DNA of 64,000 nt from Bog-473 sp963804055. Its GTDB lineage: Bacteria > Actinomycetota > Acidimicrobiia > Acidimicrobiales > RAAP-2. The notes beneath the pieces were generated by a model. It ran no database searches. It was not told where the DNA came from and saw only the letters and a program-made list of their open reading frames with translations. The stretch lies in the NCBI GenBank assembly GCA_963804055.1, contig CAWDOU010000011.1:1-64000 (forward strand), given 5' to 3'. Positions 26,078 through 33,995 of the stretch are shown here, one piece after another (position 1 is the stretch's first letter; the number at the start of each line of letters is the position of its first letter). Both the position numbers and the translations under genes were made by a program.

Positions 26078-29000
26078 GTGCCCGCAGCGCCTCCCGACCG
26101 TCGTCTCTCCATGATCGGGAACGCCCACATCGATCCGATGTGGATCTGGGCATGGGACGAGGGCATGCACGAGGTCCTCCAGACGTTCAGGGCGGCGGCC
26201 GACCGGCTGGACGAGGACCCCGACCTCACCTTCACCGCCAGCTCGGCCAGCTACTACCGCTGGGCCATGGAGACATCACCCGAGCTGTTCGCCCGCATCC
26301 GCGTTCTCGTGGCCGACGGGCGCTGGATCGTCACGGGCGGCCAATGGGTGGAGCCGGACTGCAACCTGCCGGCGGGCGAGTCCGTGTGCCGGCAGCTGCT
26401 CTACGGCCAGCGCTTCCTGTCCGAGCACCTGGGGGTCACGGCCAGGATCGGCTACAACGTGGACTCGTTCGGGCACGCCGGGTCCCTCCCGCAGTTGTTG
26501 GCGGCCTCGGGAATCGGCGCCTATGTCTTCATGCGGCCCGGTCCGGACGAGAAGGCGCTCCCCTCCCCCGCCTTCCGCTGGCGCGGCACCGACGGCACCG
26601 AGCTCCCGGCGTACCGGATCCCCATCGACTACTCCACCCCGAGCTGGTCCGAGGAGCAGACGCTGCGCAGCCGGACGGCCGAGCTGCTCGAACAGAGCGA
26701 GGATCTCGGAATCCCCCTGATGGGCTTCTTCGGGGTGGGCGACCACGGCGGGGGCCCGACCCGCCTGGCCATCGCGACCGTGCACGCGCTGGCGGCCGAG
26801 TACGAGGGCGCCGTCGCCTTCGGGGACCCCGCCGCGTACTTCGAGGCCCTGGAAGGCATGCCGGGGGTGCTGGACGCGCTGCCGGTGGTGGACGGCGAGC
26901 TGCAGTGGCACGCCGTGGGCTGCTACTCCGTGCACGCGGACCTCAAGCTGGCCAACGCGCGGGCGGAGGACGCGCTGGTCGCCGCCGAGTCCTTCACCGA
27001 GATGTGCCGACTCCTGACGGGCGACGGCCCGGACGTCCGCGCGGAGCTGGCGGCGGCCTGGGAGGGCGTCCTCTTCGCGCAGTTCCACGATGCGCTGGGC
27101 GGCACCTGCACCGACGGCGCCACCGAGGCCGTGCGGGCGTTGCTGGTCTCCGGCGCGGCCCGGGCCGAGCAGGTGGCGGTGCGGGCGCTGCACCGCGTGG
27201 CCGAGCAGGTCGACACCTGGGTCGAGGGCGCGGAGTCGGGCGAGAGCATGGAGAGCGCCTTCACCGGGTTGCCCGTGCCCATGGTGGTCTTCAATCCACA
27301 CTCGTGGCCGGTCACCGCGTCCGTCTCCGTGGCGCACCCGATCGCGGTGGCCAGCGACGCCGAAGGGCGGCGCGTCGCCGTGCAGCAGGTCGCCTCGGGA
27401 GAGGTGACCTACAGCCCGACGCGCGGCCTCCTCCAGGTCACGGTGCCCCCCCTCGGCTACCGGCGCTACTGGCTCCACGTCGTCGACCCTGGCCCCGGAG
27501 CCCCGGAGGAGGCCGCCGACGCGGCGACCGCCGGCGACGACGCGGTCCTCACGAACGGCCGCCTGCGCCTGCAGGTGGACCGGGAGACCGGCGCCCTGGC
27601 CAGTGCGGTGTCCATCGGTGGAGACATCGCGCCGGGCACCGAGCTCCTGGCGGGTGGCATCCGTCCCGTCCTGGTTCCCGACGACAGCGACACCTGGTCG
27701 CACGACGTCGCCCGCTACGACGGACCCGAGGAGGCGGGACGGCTCCTGTCGGTCGACGTGATCGAGCGCGGCCCGGTGCGCGCCACCGTGCGCAGCGTGT
27801 GGTCGTTCGGCGACGGCAGGACGACGGTGGCCCAGGAGGTCTCCCTCCTCGCCGGCCACGCCGGCGCGCAGGTGTGCCTCGACGTCGACTGGCACGAGAG
27901 GCACCGCGTGCTCAAGCTCGTCGTCCCCCTGGCACTGGACCAGCCCTCGAGCACGGCCGGCGCACCCTACGGATCGGTCGGGCGTCCCTGCTCGGGCCAC
28001 GAGGAACCGATGGTCCACTGGGTCGACCTCTCCGGCGCATCCGCCCGCTGGGGACTCGCCTGCGTGACGGAGGGAGCGGGCGGCTACGACGCACAGGGCG
28101 CCACGCTGCGGCTCACCGTGCTGCGCAGCCCGCGGGTGGCGGACCACGGGCGGGGCTGGGGCGCCGGCGACGCCGCCGGCTACCCGTTCACCGACCAGGG
28201 ACGCCACCGGGCCCGCTTCGCCCTCGTCCCCCATGCCGGGCCCGCCGCCGGCGCAGGCCTCCCCCAGCGTGCAGCCGAGCACCGGGCCACCCTCCCGGTG
28301 GTGCTCGACACCTGGCACCGGGGCCGGCTCGGGCCGGAGGGCTCTGCGCTGCGCCTGGAAGGCGAAGGGGTCCTCGTGCCCGTCCTCAAGCGGGCCGAGG
28401 ACGGGGGCGGCACCGTGGCACGACTCTGGGAGGTCGCGGGTTCGCACCGCCGCGTCCGGCTGTCACTCGGTCCGGCTGCGGACGGGTCGCCGGGCGCCTG
28501 GGAGGGCGAGCTGCGGCCCCACGAGGTGCGCACCGTCTTCATGCCCGACAAGGACCCGTCGGGCTCGCGTACCGTGGACATCCCGGAGCTCGAGGTGCGG
28601 CCCCGGGCCCGGGCCGACTTCGCGGGCCTCCTCTCGCGCCACCCGGAGCTCGTTCCCGTTCGCTCCGACATCGAGGCGGCGTTCTCACTCCTGACCCGCG
28701 CCATCGAGACGGGAGGGACCGTCTACGTCGGGGGCAACGGAGGCAGCGCGGCCGACGCAGAGCACATCGTCGGCGAGATGATGAAGGGGATGGAGCACCG
28801 GCGCCCGCCGGGAGGTCCGGCACAGGCCGCGCTGCGGCGCTCGGCCCCCGGTGCCCTGGCCGCCGAGGCCGACTATGTCGCCGAGCGCCTGGAGGGCGCC
28901 CTGCGTGCCGTCTGCCTGACGAGCCAGTCCGGCCTCCTCTCGGCCGTGGCCAACGACACCGCGGGAGACATGGGCTTGGCACAGCAGATCCACGGCTATG

Positions 29001-29275
29001 GCAGGCCGGGCGACGTCTTCTGGGCGCTTTCCACGTCGGGACGTTCTCGCAACGTCGTGCTGGCCTCCCTGGCGGCCCGTGCGGCCGGGGTGCACGTCCT
29101 GGCGCTGACCGGCGCCACCGGGGAGCGGCTCGGGAGCCTGGCCGACGTGTGGGTCGCCGTGCCCGCCACCGAGGTCGCCGCGGTGCAGGAACTGCACCAA
29201 CCGATCTACCACGCGTTGTGCGCTGCGCTCGAGCGGCGCTACTGGCCCGCTCGGGACGCCCCGGCCGACGGTTGA
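26078..29275 (+). CDS. GH38 alpha-mannosidase fused to a SIS (phosphoheptose isomerase-like) domain
   Basis: A single 1065-residue frame starts at GTG 26078. Residues 1-845 form a GH38 alpha-mannosidase. Zinc-site His17/Asp19 lie in IGNAHIDPMWIWAWDEG, and the probable nucleophile Asp129 in GYNVDSFGHAG. FFGVGDHGGGPTR and a long beta-sandwich C-terminal region complete it. Residues about 848-1065 form a SIS domain close to GmhA/phosphoheptose isomerase: VYVGGNGGSAADAEH (phosphate loop plus His), AVANDTAGDMGLAQQIH, STSGRSRNVVLASLA, and QELHQPIYHALC with the expected Gln/His metal pair. Both halves look catalytically complete and there is no internal stop. Joint action on mannose-containing glycans and sugar phosphates is inferred. 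Confidence 0.9.
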   Translation: MPAAPPDRRLSMIGNAHIDPMWIWAWDEGMHEVLQTFRAAADRLDEDPDLTFTASSASYYRWAMETSPELFARIRVLVADGRWIVTGGQWVEPDCNLPAGESVCRQLLYGQRFLSEHLGVTARIGYNVDSFGHAGSLPQLLAASGIGAYVFMRPGPDEKALPSPAFRWRGTDGTELPAYRIPIDYSTPSWSEEQTLRSRTAELLEQSEDLGIPLMGFFGVGDHGGGPTRLAIATVHALAAEYEGAVAFGDPAAYFEALEGMPGVLDALPVVDGELQWHAVGCYSVHADLKLANARAEDALVAAESFTEMCRLLTGDGPDVRAELAAAWEGVLFAQFHDALGGTCTDGATEAVRALLVSGAARAEQVAVRALHRVAEQVDTWVEGAESGESMESAFTGLPVPMVVFNPHSWPVTASVSVAHPIAVASDAEGRRVAVQQVASGEVTYSPTRGLLQVTVPPLGYRRYWLHVVDPGPGAPEEAADAATAGDDAVLTNGRLRLQVDRETGALASAVSIGGDIAPGTELLAGGIRPVLVPDDSDTWSHDVARYDGPEEAGRLLSVDVIERGPVRATVRSVWSFGDGRTTVAQEVSLLAGHAGAQVCLDVDWHERHRVLKLVVPLALDQPSSTAGAPYGSVGRPCSGHEEPMVHWVDLSGASARWGLACVTEGAGGYDAQGATLRLTVLRSPRVADHGRGWGAGDAAGYPFTDQGRHRARFALVPHAGPAAGAGLPQRAAEHRATLPVVLDTWHRGRLGPEGSALRLEGEGVLVPVLKRAEDGGGTVARLWEVAGSHRRVRLSLGPAADGSPGAWEGELRPHEVRTVFMPDKDPSGSRTVDIPELEVRPRARADFAGLLSRHPELVPVRSDIEAAFSLLTRAIETGGTVYVGGNGGSAADAEHIVGEMMKGMEHRRPPGGPAQAALRRSAPGALAAEADYVAERLEGALRAVCLTSQSGLLSAVANDTAGDMGLAQQIHGYGRPGDVFWALSTSGRSRNVVLASLAARAAGVHVLALTGATGERLGSLADVWVAVPATEVAAVQELHQPIYHALCAALERRYWPARDAPADG

Positions 29276-29306
29276 GCGGTTGAGCGGCTGAGCGGTTGAG
29301 CGGTTG
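29271..29306. repeat. 8-bp GTTGAGCG tandem repeat
   Basis: Units lie at 29271, 29279, 29287 (one change) and 29295, with a partial fifth. They begin at the stop codon of the GH38-SIS gene and fill the gap to the converging uvrB. Confidence 0.9.
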
Positions 29307-29319
29307 ACGAGCCCGCCGA

Positions 29320-31362
29320 TCAGCCGGGGATAGAGGCGCGCAGGTCGGCGATCTCGTCACGCAGGAGCGCTGCCTCCTCGTAGCGGAGCTCGGCCGCGGC
29401 GGCCTTCATCTCGGCCTCCAGCTGGGTCATCAGCTCCACCGCCTCGGCCGGCGTCGAGGCGTCGCCGTCGGCCAGCAGGGCCGGACGCGGGTTGCCCCGC
29501 ACCGCCGCGTTCTTGCGCACCTCCGCCCGGCTGCGGCCCGCCTTGGCCACGCCCCCACCCCCGGAGCCGCGCAGTCGCTCGAGGATGTCGGTGACCGACT
29601 TGCGGATGGTCTGGGGGTTGATCCCGTGCTCCTTGTTGTAGGCGATCTGCACCTCGCGGCGGCGCTGCGTCACCGAGACCGCCTCGCGCATGGAGTCGGT
29701 GACGGTGTCGGCGTAGAGCACGACCATGCCGTCGACGTTGCGGGCGGCGCGGCCCATGGTCTGTATGAGCGAGGAGGCGGAGCGCAGGAAGCCCTCCTTG
29801 TCCGCGTCGAGGATGGCGACCAGCGCCACCTCGGGCAGGTCGAGGCCCTCGCGGAGGAGGTTGATGCCGACGAGCACGTCGATGGAGCCCAGGCGCAGCT
29901 CGCGGAGGATCTCGATCCGGGTGATGGTGTCGATGTCGGAGTGCAGGTACTGCACGCGCACGCCGGCGTCGGCCAGGTAGTCGGTGAGGTCCTCGGCCAT
30001 CTTCTTGGTCAGCGTCGTCACCAGGACGCGCCCGCCGGCCTCGACCGTGCGCCCGATGCGGGCCAGCAGGTCGTCGACCTGCCCCTTGGTGGGCATCACC
30101 GTCACCTCCGGGTCGACCAGGCCCGTGGGGCGGATCACCTGTTCGACCACCTGCTGGGAGTGCTCGAGCTCGAAGGCGCCCGGTGTGGCCGAGACGAACA
30201 CCGTCTGGGGGACGCGGGCCACGAACTCCTCGAAGCGGAGCGGCCGGTTGTCCTTGGCCGAGGGCAGGCGGAAGCCGTGCTCGACCAGCACGTCCTTGCG
30301 GGACTTGTCGCCGGCGTACTGCCCGTGCAGCTGCGGGACGGCCACGTGGCTCTCGTCGATCACGCAGAGGTAGTCCTTGGGGAAGAAGTCCAACAGCGTG
30401 TATGGCGTCTCACCGGGCGCCCGGCCGTCGAGGTGCCGGCTGTAGTTCTCGACGCCGGAGCACACGCCGGTCTCGGCCAGCATCTCGAGGTCGTGCTCGG
30501 TGCGGACCCGGAGGCGCTGCGCCTCGAGCAGCTTGCCCTCCCTCTCGAACTCCTGGAGACGCTCGCGCAGCTCCACCTCGATGCTTCCGACGGCGCGCTG
30601 GATGATGTCGTCCCCCGTGACGTAGTGCGTGGCGGCGTACACGGCCACGTCCTCCATCTCGTCCCCCATTTCGCCGGTCAGGACGTCGAAGGGCACGATG
30701 CGGTCGACGGTGTCCCCGAACAACTCGACCCGCAGCGCCTGCTCCTCGTAGGCCGGGTGGATCTCCACCGTGTCGCCCCGGGCCCGGAACGTGCCGCGCA
30801 CGAGGTTGACGTCGTTGCGGGCGTACTGCAGGTCGACCAGGCGGCGCAACATCTCGCGCTGGTCCACCTGGTCCCCCACCTTCACCCCGAGGATGCGGTC
30901 GCGGTACTCGTCGGGCGAGCCCAGGCCGTAGATGCAGGAGACCGATGCCACCACGATCACATCGCGCCGCATGAGGAGCGAGGACGTCGTGGCGTGGCGG
31001 AGGCGGTCGATCTCGTCGTTGATCGACGAGTCCTTCTCGATGTAGGTGTCCGTCGTCGGCAGGTACGCCTCGGGCTGGTAGTAGTCGTAGTAGGAGACGA
31101 AGAACTCAACCCGGTTCTTGGGGAAGAGCTCCCGCAGCTCCGAGGACAGCTGGGCGGCCAGCGACTTGTTCGGCTCGATGATCAGCGTGGGCCGCTGGAC
31201 CTGTTCGATCATCCAGGCGATGGTCGCCGTCTTGCCCGACCCGGTGATGCCCTGCAGCGTCTGGTACGGGTCGCCCCGGCGGACGCCTTTGGCCAGGCCG
31301 GCGATGGCCGTGGGCTGGTCACCCGAGGGCTGGAAGGGGGATACGACCTCGAAATCGGGCAT
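29320..31362 (-). CDS. uvrB: Excinuclease ABC subunit UvrB
   Basis: The 680-residue helicase-like protein has Walker A in LQGITGSGKTATIAW and the DNA-clamping beta-hairpin region SYYDYYQPEAYLPTTDTYIE. The DEAD-like box is in CVIDESHVAVPQ, and helicase motifs include GINLLREGLDLPEV and IQTMGRAARN. The UVR domain (TQLEAEMKAAAAELRYEEAA) at the C-terminus contacts UvrC. It verifies damage and positions the UvrC cuts. It is monocistronic and converges with the GH38-SIS gene. Confidence 0.98.
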   Translation of the reverse strand: MPDFEVVSPFQPSGDQPTAIAGLAKGVRRGDPYQTLQGITGSGKTATIAWMIEQVQRPTLIIEPNKSLAAQLSSELRELFPKNRVEFFVSYYDYYQPEAYLPTTDTYIEKDSSINDEIDRLRHATTSSLLMRRDVIVVASVSCIYGLGSPDEYRDRILGVKVGDQVDQREMLRRLVDLQYARNDVNLVRGTFRARGDTVEIHPAYEEQALRVELFGDTVDRIVPFDVLTGEMGDEMEDVAVYAATHYVTGDDIIQRAVGSIEVELRERLQEFEREGKLLEAQRLRVRTEHDLEMLAETGVCSGVENYSRHLDGRAPGETPYTLLDFFPKDYLCVIDESHVAVPQLHGQYAGDKSRKDVLVEHGFRLPSAKDNRPLRFEEFVARVPQTVFVSATPGAFELEHSQQVVEQVIRPTGLVDPEVTVMPTKGQVDDLLARIGRTVEAGGRVLVTTLTKKMAEDLTDYLADAGVRVQYLHSDIDTITRIEILRELRLGSIDVLVGINLLREGLDLPEVALVAILDADKEGFLRSASSLIQTMGRAARNVDGMVVLYADTVTDSMREAVSVTQRRREVQIAYNKEHGINPQTIRKSVTDILERLRGSGGGGVAKAGRSRAEVRKNAAVRGNPRPALLADGDASTPAEAVELMTQLEAEMKAAAAELRYEEAALLRDEIADLRASIPG

Positions 31363-31448
31363 GACCCAACGAGGCTACCCGGGGGGTGTGACAGTTCGGC
31401 CGTGCGGCGTCGGGCCGATCATCCCGCGGCACGCCGCACCCGGGCTGC

Positions 31449-32285
31449 TCACCGTCCGGAGCCGGCCCGGGACGCGAGCGCCGCCTTGAGCATGGCCGAG
31501 GCGAAGCGGAACGCGCCCGAGGAATAGACGTCACACACTTCGAGGCCCCGGTCCGGCGTGGTCCGGCCGTCGGGGCAGAAATGCACGCCATCCGGGGAGC
31601 GGACGACGTTCGTCCCGTGCGGTCCGGTGCACGGCTGGCCCGAGAGGCAGGGCAGGGTCCAGGTGAACCGCCCCTTCGCCATGACGGCCTGCCCGGCGTC
31701 GGCGTAGCGCACGCCCGTGGTCGCCCCGGCGACCGACCGGTAGAGCTGATTGAGGGCGGACCCGTTCCTCGTGAGCCTGGCGCTGCTGTCGGCCGGCTGA
31801 CCGATCAGGACGACGCTGGCGCCGACGGAGCGGAAGAGCGCGATCGCGGTTCGGATCTCGTCGCTGTACTTCGCGTAGTACTGCGCCGTCCCGACATGCA
31901 CGCCGCCGTTGCACGCAGTGAAGACGTCCCCGCTGAACAGCAGCACCGCGACCGTGGGCTGCCAGTCCCGGGCGACCTGAGCCATGGAGCCGAAATAGTC
32001 GCACGGTGACGTGCCGGGAAAGGTGTGCACCTGCACCGACGCTCCCGAGCGTGCGGCCAGGAAGGCGAAGTCCTGCCCGGCCTCGGACACGAGTGAGTCC
32101 CCGTAGACCACAATGCGCGGCGGCGTATGGGGCGGCAGCTGCGTCGCCGCTTCGTCCATGTGTGCCGTCTCGGTCAGCGGGTGGTCCGGCTCGAACGCCT
32201 GGGCCGGCGGGCCGGCCATGGCGACCGCCAGCATCACGGCCCCGAACCAGGCGCTCACCAGACCCGCGGCAATGCGCTGGTTCAC
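31449..32285 (-). CDS. Secreted SGNH/GDSL hydrolase-like protein
   Basis: The start chosen is GTG 32285 (NQRIAAGLVSAWFGAVML), giving 278 residues with a signal peptide ending near AQAF. The frame is open further upstream, without a recognisable protein. SGNH blocks are visible: block I IVVYGDSLVSEAGQ, the Gly in the FPGTSPCDYFG loop, and a C-terminal DGVHFCPDG that supplies the Asp/His pair. Four or more Cys suggest disulfides. Such extracellular proteins are esterases or O-acetyl transferases acting on surface glycans; the substrate is unknown. A similar SGNH gene lies in the glycan cluster at 41658. Confidence 0.8.
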   Translation of the reverse strand: MNQRIAAGLVSAWFGAVMLAVAMAGPPAQAFEPDHPLTETAHMDEAATQLPPHTPPRIVVYGDSLVSEAGQDFAFLAARSGASVQVHTFPGTSPCDYFGSMAQVARDWQPTVAVLLFSGDVFTACNGGVHVGTAQYYAKYSDEIRTAIALFRSVGASVVLIGQPADSSARLTRNGSALNQLYRSVAGATTGVRYADAGQAVMAKGRFTWTLPCLSGQPCTGPHGTNVVRSPDGVHFCPDGRTTPDRGLEVCDVYSSGAFRFASAMLKAALASRAGSGR

Positions 32286-32361
32286 ACGGTGAGTATGGCC
32301 GATCGACACGGGTTTTCCGCTTCGCCGACCACGCGACCAGAACCCGGAGAGGGTCGCGGAA

Positions 32362-33039
32362 CTACCCGGAACGTGCGATGTTCCCCGCGTCCGCGCCGGA
32401 GCTGACCGGGTCTGCGGCGCCGGTACGTGCCTGCTTCCGGGCGGCCTCCGCCTGCAACCAGTCCCAGAGCCCGGCCACCTTCGCCTCCAGCGCGGCCCGG
32501 TCACCCGAATTGTCGAGGACGAAGTCGGCCTCCTCGCAGCGCTCTTCACGCGAGATCTGCGAACGGATGCGCGCCTCGGCATCGGCGCGGTCGAACCCGC
32601 GCTGGCTGAGCAGCCGCTCGAGCGCGACATCGATCGGGCAGTCGACCACCACCACGACGTCGAGCCGCACCGTCTCGCGGTGGAGGGCCTTCAGCAGCGG
32701 GATGGCCAGCACCACAATGTCGTCGGTGCCCTCGTGGGCATCGCGTGCCGCGATCATGGCGAGACCGATGACCGGGTGCGTGATCGCATTGAGCGCGAGC
32801 CGGCTCTCCTCGTCGGCGAAGGCGAGCGCGGCCAGGGCGGGACGGTCGATGGTGCCGTCGGCGGCGACGATCCCCGGACCGAACCGGTCGATCAACGGCT
32901 GGTAGGCCGGTCCGCCGGGAGCGACCACGTCCCGGGCCACCTGGTCGGCATCGACGAGGACCGCCCCTCGTGCCACGAGGAGGTCGGCCACGGCGGACTT
33001 GCCCGAGCCGATGCCGCCCGTCAGTCCGACCGCCAGCAT
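32362..33039 (-). CDS. coaE: Dephospho-CoA kinase
   Basis: The ATG at 33039 shares one base with the stop of the upstream methyltransferase (TGATG). The 225-residue enzyme phosphorylates dephospho-CoA in the last step of CoA synthesis. The P-loop GGIGSGKS is at residues 8-15, followed by the conserved VDADQVARDVVAPGGPAY and HPVIG segments. The lid region includes LLSQRGFDRADAEARIRSQ. It lacks the long C-terminal GrpB-like extension found in mycobacterial CoaE; only a short Ala/Ser-rich tail follows. Confidence 0.95.
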   Translation of the reverse strand: MLAVGLTGGIGSGKSAVADLLVARGAVLVDADQVARDVVAPGGPAYQPLIDRFGPGIVAADGTIDRPALAALAFADEESRLALNAITHPVIGLAMIAARDAHEGTDDIVVLAIPLLKALHRETVRLDVVVVVDCPIDVALERLLSQRGFDRADAEARIRSQISREERCEEADFVLDNSGDRAALEAKVAGLWDWLQAEAARKQARTGAADPVSSGADAGNIARSG

Positions 33040-33914
33040 CAGGTCGTCACCCGGGTGGAGGCCTTGGCTGAACCGTTGGCGGACGCAACGCCGGCGATCG
33101 TCTGCGCGGGCTCGGCCCGGCGGGGTCTCCGGGCCACCGCGAAGAGCAGCGGCGTGGAGTCGTCGACATCGTCGGTCACGAACCAATCATCGGCCGTGAT
33201 GCCCGTGACGCCGCCGACCTCCTCCCGGGCCAACATCTTGTACGCCAGCGGGAGGAGCCGGGTGTAGGCCCAGACGTACCAGGAGTGCGGCACGCGGTGG
33301 CGGAGGTCGAGCACGTCGATCTTCAAGAGCCTGGCCGCCTTCTTCCGCCGGGCCTCGAAATGCGCCTTTACCTCGGGGATGGTGTCCAGCCCCTGCAGCC
33401 GGACGTCGGCGAAGTGGCGCCCGAGCATCCCCTGCAGGTCGTCCCGGTCGAAGAGATGGAGGTGGAACGGGTTCTCGAAGTCGGCCGTCTTGTTCGGGGT
33501 GAGGATGCAGACCACGCCGTCCTCCTTGGCCACACGAGCGAGCTCGGCCACGTGCGGCTCGGGGTCGGTGAAGTGCTCAATGAGGTGTGAGGAGCACACC
33601 CCGTCGAAGCTGCCCGTGCGGATCCCGAGCGACAGGGCGTCCATCTGCCCCACGCTCAGGCCGAGCGCGCCGTAGCTGGCCAATGCGGCGGTGACCGCAT
33701 CGGGCGCATAGTCGACACCGACCACCTCGCGGTCCGGTGCCAGGAAGCGGACGGACTCGAATCCGTGGCCGCAGCCGACGTCCAGGATCCGCCCACTGCC
33801 GATACGTTCGCGAACGATCCGGTACCCGGCCTCGTGCAGCGCCAGCAAGGAGTCCGGAGTGATGCCCTGGAGGGGCCGCTCACCCGTCAGCCTGCCTTTG
33901 GTGCTGCTGGGCAT
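33039..33914 (-). CDS. SAM-dependent methyltransferase
   Basis: The start is ATG 33914 (PSSTKGRLTGERPLQGITPD), 291 residues. Motif I is RILDVGCGHGFES, followed by VVGVDYAPDAVTAAL, the DGVCSSHLIEHFTDPEP motif and a LTPNKTADFENPFHLHLFDR post-motif. This pattern is frequent in methyltransferases from glycan and envelope gene clusters. The C-terminal 40 residues are Ala/Arg-rich and probably disordered. It is divergent from the AftD-like gene with an 81-bp shared upstream region and is coupled to coaE downstream. The substrate is unknown. Confidence 0.85.
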   Translation of the reverse strand: MPSSTKGRLTGERPLQGITPDSLLALHEAGYRIVRERIGSGRILDVGCGHGFESVRFLAPDREVVGVDYAPDAVTAALASYGALGLSVGQMDALSLGIRTGSFDGVCSSHLIEHFTDPEPHVAELARVAKEDGVVCILTPNKTADFENPFHLHLFDRDDLQGMLGRHFADVRLQGLDTIPEVKAHFEARRKKAARLLKIDVLDLRHRVPHSWYVWAYTRLLPLAYKMLAREEVGGVTGITADDWFVTDDVDDSTPLLFAVARRPRRAEPAQTIAGVASANGSAKASTRVTT

Positions 33915-33956
33915 GTGCAGATCCCTTCCTGACACGCCCGGATGGCGCTGGCTGCT

Positions 33957-33962
33957 TACACT
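33957..33962 (+). promoter_or_regulatory. Candidate -10 element for the AftD-like gene
   Basis: TACACT lies 33 nt before the ATG at 33996, inside the 81-bp divergent region. No convincing -35 is seen at the normal distance. Confidence 0.3.
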
Positions 33963-33995
33963 ACCGGGCGGACCTTTGAGCCCACGACTTTCTGC

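Noticed and set aside
26078..29275. GH38 and SIS as two separate genes
   Set aside because: The frame is continuous, and no ribosome-binding site or plausible start precedes the SIS part.
29320..31400. LexA/SOS boxes at uvrA, uvrB and uvrC
   Set aside because: No GAAC-N4-GTTC type palindrome was found near the starts; a CGAACGTAAACTG sequence near uvrC is too degenerate.
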